A DNA stretch of 41,970 nt from Ignavibacteriaceae bacterium (GCA_020848375.1 JADLAF010000022.1:74663-116632); one strand, 5' to 3'; shown: positions 1 through 8,881, counted from the stretch's first letter. The notes: generated by a model not told the origin, from the letters alone. Translations and numbers: made by a program.

Positions 1-2
1 TA

Positions 3-989
3 TCACAAACTCTTGAAATTCTGAACGATCTAGACCGCAGGTACCGCCTGACAGACCCATCTTACGGAATGGGAGACTTTATTGAAGATCTTAAGCAGAA
101 GGGTTTTCTTGAGGAACCTCAGCCAGAAGGTGAAATCAGAATTACCGCTAAAACTGAGCAGTCCATTCGGAAACAGTCACTTGAGGAGATATTTGGAAAG
201 ATTAAAAAATCCTCACGCGGAAATCATATAACACCAAATACCGGTCATGGGGATGAACTGACCTCCGACAGACGAGAATTCCGCTTTGGAGATAGTTTCG
301 AGCAAATTGACCTGACCGATTCAATACGTAATGCCCAGATTAATCATGGAGTGGAGCAGTTTAATCTCTCGGAGGAAGACCTGACAGTTCAGGAAAAGGA
401 CTGGAAAGCTCTTACCTCAACTGTGTTAATGATTGATATATCCCATTCTATGATTCTCTACGGTGAAGACAGAATTACACCTGCCAAAAATGTTGCTATG
501 GCTCTGGCAGAACTCATCAGAATCAAATATCCGAAAGATACTCTTGACATAATAGTTTTTGGAAATGATGCCTGGCCCATTGATGTTAAAGACCTTCCTT
601 ATCTTCAGGTTGGACCATATCATACAAACACGGTGGCAGGACTTGAACTTGCAATGGATATACTCCGCAGAAGAAAAACCCATAACAAACAAATTTTTAT
701 GATAACTGATGGTAAGCCAACCTGTCTTAAAATCGGGCTGCAATACTATAAAAACAGTTTCGGACTGGACAGAAAAATTCTCAACAAAACGCTCGATTTC
801 GCCGCAGTTGCAAGAAGAAGGAATATAGCCATTACCACTTTTATGATTGCCCGCGACCCGTATCTTCAGCAGTTTGTTAGTGAGTTTACCAAAGTAAACA
901 ACGGCAGAGCTTTTTATTCAGGTCTGCAGGGTTTAGGCGAATATATATTTGAAGATTACATTATTAACAGACGCCAAAGAGTGCGCTAA
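3..989 (+). CDS. VWA-domain protein, 5'-truncated by window edge (MIDAS/Mg-chelatase D-like)
   Basis: The reading frame is open from base 3, before the first in-frame ATG at 69, so the gene begins upstream of the window. The visible C-terminal part is a von Willebrand factor A domain. The MIDAS motif DISHSM starts near base 435, and a TDGKP segment near 702 supplies the later conserved Asp. The charged, low-complexity stretch before it (bases 100-400) is probably a linker. No signal peptide or membrane segment is visible in the part present. The stop lies 11 bases before the AAA ATPase gene, the usual pairing of VWA and MoxR/ChlI-type ATPases, in which the ATPase remodels a target recruited by the VWA partner. 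The target cannot be deduced here. The family call is firm; the exact subfamily (BchD-like, CoxE-like or other) is open. Confidence 0.85.
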   Translation, partial: SQTLEILNDLDRRYRLTDPSYGMGDFIEDLKQKGFLEEPQPEGEIRITAKTEQSIRKQSLEEIFGKIKKSSRGNHITPNTGHGDELTSDRREFRFGDSFEQIDLTDSIRNAQINHGVEQFNLSEEDLTVQEKDWKALTSTVLMIDISHSMILYGEDRITPAKNVAMALAELIRIKYPKDTLDIIVFGNDAWPIDVKDLPYLQVGPYHTNTVAGLELAMDILRRRKTHNKQIFMITDGKPTCLKIGLQYYKNSFGLDRKILNKTLDFAAVARRRNIAITTFMIARDPYLQQFVSEFTKVNNGRAFYSGLQGLGEYIFEDYIINRRQRVR

Positions 990-1000
990 TAAAGGATTTA

Positions 1001-2518
1001 ATGGATATTTCAACGACAACAACATTCGGTCAGCTTCGGACAAGTGGTTTTAAGACCAAAAGCATCAGGGAGGAACTGAGGTCTAACCTTATTGAATCTC
1101 TCCGTTCCGGTAAAAATCCGTTTGAGGGAATTCACGGTTATGATGACACTGTTATCCCCGATCTTCAAAAAGCGATTCTCTCCCGTCATAATATTATTTT
1201 ACTTGGACTCCGCGGGCAGGCAAAAACCAGAATTGCGCGCCTTATGATCCGTCTGCTGGATGAATATATACCAGCGATTAAAGGGTCGGAAATTCATGAT
1301 AACCCTTTCTCCCCGGTTTCCAAATTCGGGAAAGACATGATTGCTGAACACGGTGATAGCACACCAATTGAGTGGATTCACCGGGATCAGAGATATACCG
1401 AGAAACTTGCTACCCCGGATGTATCTACTGCTGACCTTATTGGCGATGTTGATCCAATTAAAGCTGCTTCTCTGAAACTGCCATATTCTGATGAAAGAGT
1501 TATTCACTTTGGTCTGATACCCAGATCAAACCGAAGCATCTTTGTAATTAACGAACTGCCCGACCTTCAGGCCAGAATTCAGGTTGCTCTTTTTAATATC
1601 CTCCAGGAGGAAGATATTCAGATACGAGGGTTCAAAATGCGACTTCCGCTGGATATACTCTTCGTATTCACTGCCAATCCTGAGGACTACACCAACAGGG
1701 GCAGTATTGTAACTCCGCTGAAGGACAGAATTGACAGTCAGATTTTAACCCATTACCCCAAAGACAGAGAAACTGCACGTTTGATTACGATTCAGGAAGC
1801 AAAAATTACCCCTGAACAGAAGGCAGCGATTTCAATTGACCCTCTGCTGTCAGACCTGATTGAACAAATTGCTTTTGAGGCCAGATCGAGTGAGTTTGTT
1901 GACCCAAAGAGCGGAGTTTCAGCCCGCTTGACAATTTCAGCTTATGAAAATTTGTTCAGCACCGCAGAAAGAAGAATGCTCATCTCTGGTGAAAGCTCAA
2001 CTTCAGTGAGAATTAGCGATCTATACGGAATAATTCCGAGTATAACCGGAAAAGTGGAATTAGTTTATGAAGGAGAGCAGGAAGGTCCGACAAAAGTTGC
2101 CGTTATGGTTATCGGCAAAGCAATCAGAACTCTTTTCCGTGATTATTTTTCTCTACCGGAAAAGATTAAAAAGGAGCCACCCGGTAAAAATCCATACCGG
2201 GAAATCATCGGTTGGTTTAATAAAGGGAATAAACTCGACATTCTGAACAATCTTACGAACAGTCAATATATCGCAGAATTAAACAAAGTAACTGCTTTGA
2301 GTGCACTGGTTGCTGAAAGATTTAAGGACACCAGCTATCAAAGATACCCCCTTTTAATGGAATTTCTGTTGCATGGACTGGCTGAGTACTCGCAACTCAG
2401 CAAATACCGTCTGGAGGGTGGCGGAGTTCAATTTAAAGACCTTATCAGTTCGATGTTCACCGCAGGCTCGGCATCCGCGGATGAACCAGATCTCAGCGAT
2501 GAGGAGTTTTATAAATGA
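1001..2518 (+). CDS. MoxR/magnesium-chelatase-like AAA+ ATPase
   Basis: A 505-residue cytosolic AAA+ ATPase. Walker A is GLRGQAKT at residues 69-76. The Walker B region reads IFVINELPDL near residue 180, with Asn where most ATPases have Asp. Sensor 1 is FTANPEDYTNRG near residues 224-235, a form typical of the MoxR and Mg-chelatase I branch. The helical lid follows, and the C-terminal 150 residues are less recognisable. The gene starts 11 bases after the VWA gene and forms an operon with it. By family precedent the two work as an ATPase-chaperone pair that inserts metal into, or matures, a partner. No chlorophyll or cobalamin genes are visible nearby, so a true Mg-chelatase role is not supported. 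Confidence 0.88.
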   Translation: MDISTTTTFGQLRTSGFKTKSIREELRSNLIESLRSGKNPFEGIHGYDDTVIPDLQKAILSRHNIILLGLRGQAKTRIARLMIRLLDEYIPAIKGSEIHDNPFSPVSKFGKDMIAEHGDSTPIEWIHRDQRYTEKLATPDVSTADLIGDVDPIKAASLKLPYSDERVIHFGLIPRSNRSIFVINELPDLQARIQVALFNILQEEDIQIRGFKMRLPLDILFVFTANPEDYTNRGSIVTPLKDRIDSQILTHYPKDRETARLITIQEAKITPEQKAAISIDPLLSDLIEQIAFEARSSEFVDPKSGVSARLTISAYENLFSTAERRMLISGESSTSVRISDLYGIIPSITGKVELVYEGEQEGPTKVAVMVIGKAIRTLFRDYFSLPEKIKKEPPGKNPYREIIGWFNKGNKLDILNNLTNSQYIAELNKVTALSALVAERFKDTSYQRYPLLMEFLLHGLAEYSQLSKYRLEGGGVQFKDLISSMFTAGSASADEPDLSDEEFYK

Positions 2519-2575
2519 GCCGACCCGGGTACTTGAAGTAAATTTTCATTTAGTAGAAAACAGACTATGTGACGG

Positions 2576-2606
2576 TTTGAATTAGCCCTAAAAATGGCTA
2601 AATTTG
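2576..2606 (+). promoter_or_regulatory. Bacteroidota-type promoter with overlapping inverted repeat
   Basis: TTTG at 2576-2579 is followed after exactly 19 bases by TAAATTTG at 2599-2606, matching the -33/-7 consensus TTTG-N19-TAnnTTTG of the Bacteroidota primary sigma factor. Transcription should start near 2611-2615, which supports translation from ATG 2632 and argues against TTG 2611. An inverted repeat TTAGCC (2582-2587) / GGCTAA (2596-2601) lies in the spacer and overlaps the -7 box. It could be an operator, or a weak terminator hairpin for the upstream ATPase gene. Confidence 0.7.
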
Positions 2607-2631
2607 AAGTTTGTATAATTTCACTGAAATT

Positions 2632-3621
2632 ATGAAAATCAACTTACTTTTTAGCGTAATGACGCTCCTGTTCTTTGCAGGATGCAGCACTGAACCTCCT
2701 ATCCCTGTGGAGCCAGAAATTAGGTACGGCAAAATCTTCGTTCAATCAAATACCCCCGGAGCAGCCATTTTTTTGAACGGGACTGCCACAGGTAAAATAA
2801 CACCCGACACAGTGACAGCTCCGGCAGGTAATGTCTCATTGCGCCTCGAAAAAGAGGGATACATTCCATTTTCCTTGTCCGTTGTTGTTTTCGCTGATTC
2901 TGTGACGAATCTGACTCTGACTATGGAAGTGCTTGTCGCTCAAAAAGTTGTCCTTCTCGAAGAGTTCTCCAATGTGAGCTGTGTTCCCTGTGTTAACACA
3001 AATAGAATACTTGCCAAACTTCCGGAAAGCGGTTATAGCAAAGAAAAAGTTGTAATCGTTAAATATTCCGCTAATTACCCCTCTCCGCTCGATCCGCACT
3101 ACCTGCATGCCAAAAGTGATATGGATTCACGGTTGATGTTTTACACTGTTTTTTCAACCCCAACAATTTTTATAGACGGCACAGTGAAACCTGTTGCCTC
3201 AGATTCAAATTCCATTAAAAGTTCACTTGACTCAAAAATTACTGCTACTCCAAAATTCAGAATTACGATAAAGGATTCGATGGCGGCAAGTGAATATAAG
3301 GTCAGTATAACACTTCAAAATCTTGATACCACAGGAATAGAAATAAGTGATTTATTGCTTCATACCGTAATAACGGAAAGTCAAATAAGCTATTTGACCC
3401 CACCCGGCTCTAACGGTGAAACCCTCTTTAAGAATGTAGCCAGAAAAATGCTCCCTTCAAAAGATGGAGAAACACTCTCAAGTCTTAATTTATTTAACAC
3501 AGTTTCTTATAGCAGAAAAATCGCAATACATTCTGCCTGGAATCAGGCAAATCTCCGGTGTATAGTGTTTGTTCAAAACAAAATTACTAAAGAAGTTTAC
3601 CAGGCAGCATCAACCTACTAA
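2632..3621 (+). CDS. Lipoprotein with PEGA domain and Omp28-like thioredoxin fold
   Basis: 329 residues from ATG 2632. This start is preferred over the in-frame TTG at 2611 because it gives a clean lipoprotein signal, with the lipobox FFAGC placing the lipidated Cys at residue 18, and because 2611 coincides with the predicted transcription start. Residues about 33-100 form a PEGA domain (PGAAIFLNGTATGK, then a GYIPF segment). A thioredoxin-like domain follows with a CVPC motif at 117-120 and a downstream STPTIFIDG carrying the likely cis-Pro, as in Omp28-related outer membrane proteins. It probably acts on disulfides or redox partners at the outer membrane or in the periplasm. It is the first gene of an operon with a T9SS cargo, a TlpA protein and a DUF6029-like protein. 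Confidence 0.82.
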   Translation: MKINLLFSVMTLLFFAGCSTEPPIPVEPEIRYGKIFVQSNTPGAAIFLNGTATGKITPDTVTAPAGNVSLRLEKEGYIPFSLSVVVFADSVTNLTLTMEVLVAQKVVLLEEFSNVSCVPCVNTNRILAKLPESGYSKEKVVIVKYSANYPSPLDPHYLHAKSDMDSRLMFYTVFSTPTIFIDGTVKPVASDSNSIKSSLDSKITATPKFRITIKDSMAASEYKVSITLQNLDTTGIEISDLLLHTVITESQISYLTPPGSNGETLFKNVARKMLPSKDGETLSSLNLFNTVSYSRKIAIHSAWNQANLRCIVFVQNKITKEVYQAASTY

Positions 3622-3635
3622 TATAGAGAAGAAAT

Positions 3636-4355
3636 ATGATCAGGAACATTTTTGTAAGTCTTTTTTTAGCCGGGACTCTCTATTCGCAGAGTTTGACTCT
3701 GGTACAGCATCAGTATTCTATTACTGATACACTGGGAACGGAGATTATTTTTTATTTTTCAGTAATTAATTCTGGCACTGCCCCGCTGAACTTTTATGTA
3801 AAGAGAACAGCAAACAATATCCCTGAAGAATGGCAGAGTTCACTTTGTTTCAGTTCCTGCTTTGCGCCATTTATGGACAGTATTGTTAATAATGCAACTT
3901 TTGGAAGTGAGCCACTTGCTCCTGGTGATACAGCAGAAGTTTCGATTCACGTTTTTACCATGGTTGCCGGTGGTCAAGCTACCGTATCATTAAGATTTGG
4001 GAATGTTGATAATCCACTCGACACTGTTTCCGGAACTGTTTATGCTGCAACACTACCGACAGGTCTTATAAATGAAGGAAATGCAGATAACTTTATGCTC
4101 ATTTCGAATTATCCTAATCCCTTTAATCCGGAAACAACAGTTAGTTTTTATCAAAAAGAGTCGGGATTTGTAGATATGAAAATAATATCAGCTACAGGTG
4201 CCACAATCTCTATATTTACCAATCAGTATTATAACGAAGGCACTCACCAGGTGAAAATTGATTTCAGCCGGCTTGGGCTTACTTCAGGAATATATTTCTT
4301 GCGACTTACCTCAGGGCTTTTAACAGGAATAAGAAAGGCGGTTTTTTTGAAATGA
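3636..4355 (+). CDS. Secreted protein with T9SS type A sorting domain
   Basis: 239 residues with an N-terminal signal peptide (about residues 1-18). The middle is a beta-rich domain of about 120 residues with several Cys (SSLCFSSCFAPF), resembling the Ig-like ASPM/DUF1573-type folds. From about residue 157 the C-terminal sorting domain begins NYPNPFNPETTVSF and ends SGIYFLRL...KAVFLK, the T9SS type A pattern seen in hundreds of Ignavibacteria proteins. The protein is therefore predicted to cross the outer membrane and be attached at the surface or released. It lies 14 bases after the Omp28-like lipoprotein gene, and its stop overlaps the TlpA start (ATGA). The function of the N-terminal domain is unknown. 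Confidence 0.8.
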   Translation: MIRNIFVSLFLAGTLYSQSLTLVQHQYSITDTLGTEIIFYFSVINSGTAPLNFYVKRTANNIPEEWQSSLCFSSCFAPFMDSIVNNATFGSEPLAPGDTAEVSIHVFTMVAGGQATVSLRFGNVDNPLDTVSGTVYAATLPTGLINEGNADNFMLISNYPNPFNPETTVSFYQKESGFVDMKIISATGATISIFTNQYYNEGTHQVKIDFSRLGLTSGIYFLRLTSGLLTGIRKAVFLK

Positions 4356-4843
4356 TTAAACAATTTGTTCTTTTTATCTCACTACTCCTCATGGTCTTCG
4401 CCTCTGACGGAAAGAAAATAGCGTCTCACAGATTTGAAACCCTGGAGGGCAAACAGGCAGAAATTAAGTCGCTCCTCTCAAAAGAAGTTACTATTGTTAC
4501 CTTCTGGGCAACCTGGTGCAAGCCCTGCGCTGAAGAGATGAATGAGTTTCAAAAATTACTTGATAGTTATAAGGATGCTGGTTTGAAGATTATAGCTATA
4601 TCGACTGATAATGAACGCAGTATCGCAAAAGTAAAGCCATTTATGAAATCTAAACAGTTTGATTTTACTGTGTTGCTTGATACCAATGGCGAAGCAATGA
4701 GAAAATTTGGTGTGCAGTCCGTTCCCCATACATTCATTGTTTCAGGTGACGGGACCATCCTCTATAACCACAGCGGTTACAGTAAAGGAGATGAGAAAAA
4801 GGTTGAAGAAATTATTAAATCTAAACTTAAAGCCGGTTCGTGA
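4352..4843 (+). CDS. TlpA/ResA-family thiol-disulfide oxidoreductase
   Basis: 163 residues: an N-terminal signal peptide (about 1-17) and one thioredoxin fold of the TlpA/AhpC-TSA type. The active site is WCKPC at residues 55-59, preceded by VTFWAT. The cis-Pro loop is SVPHTFIV. The protein is periplasmic and probably reduces disulfides, as in cytochrome c maturation or resetting of extracellular redox partners. It is translationally coupled by 4-base overlaps to both neighbours. Together with the CVPC lipoprotein upstream, this gives the operon two distinct thioredoxin-fold proteins, suggesting a periplasm-to-outer-membrane redox relay. The physiological substrate cannot be told. Confidence 0.92.
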   Translation: MIKQFVLFISLLLMVFASDGKKIASHRFETLEGKQAEIKSLLSKEVTIVTFWATWCKPCAEEMNEFQKLLDSYKDAGLKIIAISTDNERSIAKVKPFMKSKQFDFTVLLDTNGEAMRKFGVQSVPHTFIVSGDGTILYNHSGYSKGDEKKVEEIIKSKLKAGS

Positions 4844-6390
4844 AACTAATGAGATACCTTTCACGTTGCCTTATATTATTACTTTTTATAAATTTTTTCC
4901 AGCTTCACGCACAGGATGAAAGTCTGAATACTTCCCTGCCGGAAGGTCTCTTTCTTCAGAATGATCTAAAATATTCATTCGATATCGAAAATAAACGCGA
5001 GATATTCGAAAACTGGCTGAACCTTGATTATCAGACAAGTATCTTCTCTGCAGGAATACGTTATGAATTTTTTCAGCCGAATGATCCCAATCCAGCCGTT
5101 TCAAGAGGTAAGGACAGATACGGAGATATTGGATTCAGATATATAGGTGTTTCTCTGGGTGATGCTAACTCCGGCGGAGAAATTACGGCAGGAAACTTTT
5201 ATTCTCTTTTCAGCAGAGGCATGGTCATCAAGATATACGAAGATCGTACTTTGCGCATAGATAATAATCTTTCCGGGATGAGTTTTAAGGGGTGGTATCA
5301 TGATTTTTACCTTAAAGCTTTTTCAGGTATGGCCGAAAATACCGTGGTAGCCAGAAATGAGATCCTGCATGCAGCGGATTTTGAATACCGAGGATCTGAG
5401 CTGATTCATGCCGGTCTAAGTTATGCTTCCAACCAGCCATCATCTTCAGCGCTTGCAAGAACCGGATTGGCATCCGTCCGGGTAAAATCTTCATGGGACT
5501 ATTTTGATCTCTATGCAGAAGGAGTGATAAAGCATAATGATGATTTGCGTCAAACACAGGCACTGAATAATGACCGTATTGCCGGCAAAGGTATTTACAG
5601 CAATTTGAATTTGTATTACAAATCATTTAGCATGACGGCTGAATACAAACTTTATGATAATATTCTTTTTTCTTCCTCTGACGGAACAATTGTCTATAAT
5701 ACCCCTCCAGGTGTAAGGAAAGATTACAGTTTCGGCTTACTAAACCGCCATCCGGTACCGCTTGATCAGAATAATGAGCAGGGAGTTCATCTTGATTTTA
5801 ACATCCCCTGGTCAGAGCATAATCTCCTCAATATTGCATGGTCACAGACAAAAACGCTTTCTTCGATGTCATACTATAAAAGAATTATTGGCAGTCCTGT
5901 AGAGAGTTCAGTAAGTTTTCATGAACTATATGCTTCAACACAGTTCGATGTATCATTAAAAGGGAATCTCCTTCCGGCAGTAGGTTATATGGAAGAAGAT
6001 GTAACTAAAACAATCAGTCTGACCCCTATACTGCAATACATACACAAAACCAGTGATTTCACCTCTGTCAGATTTTCCTTAGAACACCAATATATAAGAA
6101 ACCGAAGCACTGGAGAAAGATATTATACTGATCTTCTTACTGCCGAGTTTCACCGTTCACCCGACATAAGGGTAAGTCTGGTTTCTGAAATGGAGACCAA
6201 AGAACCTGAGGCAGGCAAAACTATAAGAAAGTTTTGGAATTTTTTTCAATTTTCTTACCGTGTTAGCGAAAATTACCGTTTTTCAATACTCGCAGGATCA
6301 AGACAAGCAGGTAATATCTGTATTGGCGGAGTCTGCCGTTACGAGCCGGAGTTCAGAGGTGTTGAACTCAGAATGTTCACATCGCTTTAG
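4840..6390 (+). CDS. DUF6029-like outer-membrane protein
   Basis: 516 residues from GTG 4840, which overlaps the tlpA stop (GTGA). ATG 4849 is an alternative start and leaves the signal peptide (to about residue 24, cleaving after FQLHAQ) intact. The rest is rich in alternating aromatic/polar strands, as expected of an outer-membrane beta-barrel. The segment AGNFYSLFSRGMVIKIYEDR followed by NNLSGMSFKG resembles the DUF6029 family as I remember it. It ends in strand-like VELRMFTSL. The family has no established biochemical role. Its place after Omp28-like, T9SS-cargo and TlpA genes suggests a barrel that partners with secreted redox proteins; this is inference. Confidence 0.7.
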   Translation: MKLMRYLSRCLILLLFINFFQLHAQDESLNTSLPEGLFLQNDLKYSFDIENKREIFENWLNLDYQTSIFSAGIRYEFFQPNDPNPAVSRGKDRYGDIGFRYIGVSLGDANSGGEITAGNFYSLFSRGMVIKIYEDRTLRIDNNLSGMSFKGWYHDFYLKAFSGMAENTVVARNEILHAADFEYRGSELIHAGLSYASNQPSSSALARTGLASVRVKSSWDYFDLYAEGVIKHNDDLRQTQALNNDRIAGKGIYSNLNLYYKSFSMTAEYKLYDNILFSSSDGTIVYNTPPGVRKDYSFGLLNRHPVPLDQNNEQGVHLDFNIPWSEHNLLNIAWSQTKTLSSMSYYKRIIGSPVESSVSFHELYASTQFDVSLKGNLLPAVGYMEEDVTKTISLTPILQYIHKTSDFTSVRFSLEHQYIRNRSTGERYYTDLLTAEFHRSPDIRVSLVSEMETKEPEAGKTIRKFWNFFQFSYRVSENYRFSILAGSRQAGNICIGGVCRYEPEFRGVELRMFTSL

Positions 6391-6396
6391 AATTTC

Positions 6397-7746
6397 ATGA
6401 GTAAACAATTCCCTTCACCTCCTATCGGGAAGATTTTATCCAAATCACATTTGTTTCTGAAAGATGATATATCATTTTATCAGCATTTTCTGGAGACATA
6501 CGGTGATCTGGTTTTTCTGCATATTGGTGATTTTGAAATGCTGCTGGTTAATGATCCGGGTTTTATACAACAAGTCCTCAAAACTAATTATACAAATTAC
6601 TCAAAACCAAAATCTCTTCGCGAATTAGAACCGCTGCTCAAAGACGGAATTTTCTTTCTTGAAGAAGAAGCATGGCGCAAAGAAGTTTCCATATTAAAGC
6701 CAGCATTCCATCAGACAATGATTGCTCAAAATGAGTTTGTGGTGAAGGAAGAACTTAAAAACACTTTTGAGTTTTTGGATAATCTCTGTCAGCAGAAAAG
6801 ACCGGCAGAACTTTCATCACTACTCAGAAATCTTTTCCTGACAATCTTAATCAGAACTCAATGCTCCCCTTCTGCTTCAATAGATCAGAAACGGATGATT
6901 GAACTACTGACCCTCATGCTGGATGGCGTAAGACCCATACAGTTTTATTCACGTGTTGTAAGAAGAGAATTAAATAGTTTCCTGAAAACCGAATTCTTCA
7001 GCGACCCCTTCCCCGCAGCAGCTCAGGAAATTGAAGATATGATGATGAACCTTTTTTACAAGGCAGAGTCTGGTACAATAGAACCCACAGGCATCCTGTT
7101 TATTCTTCTGCAGGCCTATAAAGATGGAAGAATAAACCTGACCACTGTAAAGGGAGAAATGAGAAACCTTGTTTTTGCTGGAATGGATACAGTGGCTGAC
7201 GGGATGACCTGGTTTATGAATAATCTTATGATCTATCCTGCAATTCAAAGTACCTGCCGTGAAGAAGTATATAGAGTTGCCACCGATGATATACTCGCCT
7301 ATTCTCAGATTGATAAATTTGTTTATTTCTATGCTTCTTTCAGAGAGTCATTACGGCTAAACCCGTCTGTTTGGGCTTTCCACCGGATGACACTTGCAGA
7401 TGATACATGGGACGGATACGAGATACATAAGGGAGTTTGGATTTTCATTTCCCCATTTTTTCTACACAGAAATAAAAAATACTGGGAGGATGCTCTTACC
7501 TTTAAGCCGGAACGCTTTATTGGTTCGAATATTGTGAATACGTATCATTATATACCCTTCGGACAGGGTCCCCATTATTGTCTCGGAAGCAGAATTGCTC
7601 AGTTGCAGATTATGCAGATCACAGGCAGTCTCCTCAAACGATACGAATTTTTGAAATCGGCTAAGAGCAAGGATAAGTTCTATGCCGGTGGGATGATGCA
7701 CCCTTCACACGGATTATTCGCAGATTTGAAGCAAATCAGCCGGTAA
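6397..7746 (+). CDS. Cytochrome P450
   Basis: 449 residues, soluble, with no membrane anchor. All P450 landmarks are present: an AWRKEV C-helix segment, the I-helix oxygen-binding motif AGMDT at residues 260-264, the K-helix ExxR (E317, R320, in ESLRLNP), the PERF motif, and the haem loop FGQGPHYCLG with the axial Cys at 395. The general pattern is that of bacterial class I-like fatty-acid, carotenoid or terpenoid hydroxylases, but the substrate is unknown. No ferredoxin or reductase gene is nearby. It starts 6 bases after the DUF6029-like gene, so it is probably co-transcribed with the envelope/redox operon although its function looks unrelated. It implies that the organism meets oxygen. Confidence 0.95.
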   Translation: MSKQFPSPPIGKILSKSHLFLKDDISFYQHFLETYGDLVFLHIGDFEMLLVNDPGFIQQVLKTNYTNYSKPKSLRELEPLLKDGIFFLEEEAWRKEVSILKPAFHQTMIAQNEFVVKEELKNTFEFLDNLCQQKRPAELSSLLRNLFLTILIRTQCSPSASIDQKRMIELLTLMLDGVRPIQFYSRVVRRELNSFLKTEFFSDPFPAAAQEIEDMMMNLFYKAESGTIEPTGILFILLQAYKDGRINLTTVKGEMRNLVFAGMDTVADGMTWFMNNLMIYPAIQSTCREEVYRVATDDILAYSQIDKFVYFYASFRESLRLNPSVWAFHRMTLADDTWDGYEIHKGVWIFISPFFLHRNKKYWEDALTFKPERFIGSNIVNTYHYIPFGQGPHYCLGSRIAQLQIMQITGSLLKRYEFLKSAKSKDKFYAGGMMHPSHGLFADLKQISR

Positions 7747-7751
7747 GTACA

Positions 7752-7769
7752 CTTTACAATTTTGTAAAG
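7752..7769. terminator. Palindrome between convergent genes (possible bidirectional terminator)
   Basis: CTTTACAA / TTGTAAAG is a perfect 8-base inverted repeat with a 2-base centre (realistically a 6-bp stem with a 6-base loop). It sits between the convergent P450 and oxidoreductase genes and overlaps the latter's stop codon. It is AT-rich and lacks a clear U-tract, so a terminator role is uncertain. Confidence 0.35.
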
Positions 7770-8881
7770 GAGATTTTCACACCCAACCTTGTAACATATT
7801 CAATAACTTTATCGAATACAACCTGATTTATTGACAAATACTCCGGAAAAATAACCCCCTCCCCTTTTATCAGACCCTCATTAATCAGTTCTATAAAAGA
7901 ACTACAGGTATATCCGGTTGTCCTTTCCATTGATGTATAATTTGTTTTAGAATCTCTTTGATCATAAAGATCGCATATAATTGATTTTTCATTACCTTCA
8001 ATAGTATAATGCATTTCAATTCTCATAACAGTAAACTCATCATAGTTCGTTTCCTGTTTCCAGCCATCAGTCAGAATTTTCGCCGTAAAATCTCTTGGTG
8101 AGACTGAAAACCCATTCACAATAATTTCTTTGCTGTCAAAAAAACCTGCCGCCCGAAGATATCGCATATATTCTGCATGTTTCGGATAGCGGAGCGTCAT
8201 CTCCTTCATATTTGTCAGCTTCATAGTATGAAGTAGCGATCTTAGTCCGTCAGTATTAAATGCTTCAAGTTGTCCGACTGAATCAAAAGAAATGAGCTCA
8301 GGACCAGAAAGGGCTTCAACCGTCACCTCTATTCCATTTTCAATGTACCTGGCTGGCCTGGTATATTCTTCTATTACATCAACAGGTGAAAACGGGGCAA
8401 CATATTCATGGGGATATTTTCGTTCTTTAGGCAAACCGCCAACGTAACATTTGAATGTGTGTAGCGGAAAGTACCTGTTATAAAAACCAAGAATAAAATT
8501 GCTCATACCAGGCGCAACACCCGCATCGGGTATAAGTAATGCATGATGTTCTTTATAAATTTCATCAAGACCACTGGCATCTTCTGGAAAGAATGAAATA
8601 TCAACAACCGGTTTTCCAAATACCGCCAACTTTTTCATCAAAGCAAATCCCATCCAGCCGGGAACGGCTCCCACAAACAAATCAACCTCTGTAAACATCG
8701 GAATTTTACTGATATCGTCTGTCAGATCACAAACAATGGTTCTTATAAATTTATTACCTTTGAACCGGTGTAATGCCTCTTCAGTATGGTCAGCAGCGAT
8801 CACTGAAAAATTTTGGCTGAGTGTTTCAGCAATACAGCCCCCTACTTTACCAACACCAAGTACAGCAATGGTCTTAATCAT
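7754..8881 (-). CDS. Saccharopine dehydrogenase-like NAD(P)-dependent oxidoreductase
   Basis: 375 residues. The N-terminal Rossmann fold has VLGVGKVGG (GxGxxG at residues 9-14). The segment DAGVAPGMSNFILGF near residues 118-132 and the layout of the C-terminal half match saccharopine dehydrogenase/carboxynorspermidine dehydrogenase-like proteins. The family joins or splits amino acids through a reductive C-N bond; the actual substrate is not evident, and no lysine or polyamine genes are close. It is the last gene of the iron operon, and its start overlaps the lytic transglycosylase stop by 4 bases (ATGA). Confidence 0.85.
   Translation of the reverse strand: MIKTIAVLGVGKVGGCIAETLSQNFSVIAADHTEEALHRFKGNKFIRTIVCDLTDDISKIPMFTEVDLFVGAVPGWMGFALMKKLAVFGKPVVDISFFPEDASGLDEIYKEHHALLIPDAGVAPGMSNFILGFYNRYFPLHTFKCYVGGLPKERKYPHEYVAPFSPVDVIEEYTRPARYIENGIEVTVEALSGPELISFDSVGQLEAFNTDGLRSLLHTMKLTNMKEMTLRYPKHAEYMRYLRAAGFFDSKEIIVNGFSVSPRDFTAKILTDGWKQETNYDEFTVMRIEMHYTIEGNEKSIICDLYDQRDSKTNYTSMERTTGYTCSSFIELINEGLIKGEGVIFPEYLSINQVVFDKVIEYVTRLGVKISFTKL

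Noticed and set aside
2611-2631. TTG 2611 as start of the Omp28-like lipoprotein
   Set aside because: It would lie at the predicted transcription start and put extra residues before a perfect lipoprotein signal; ATG 2632 fits better.
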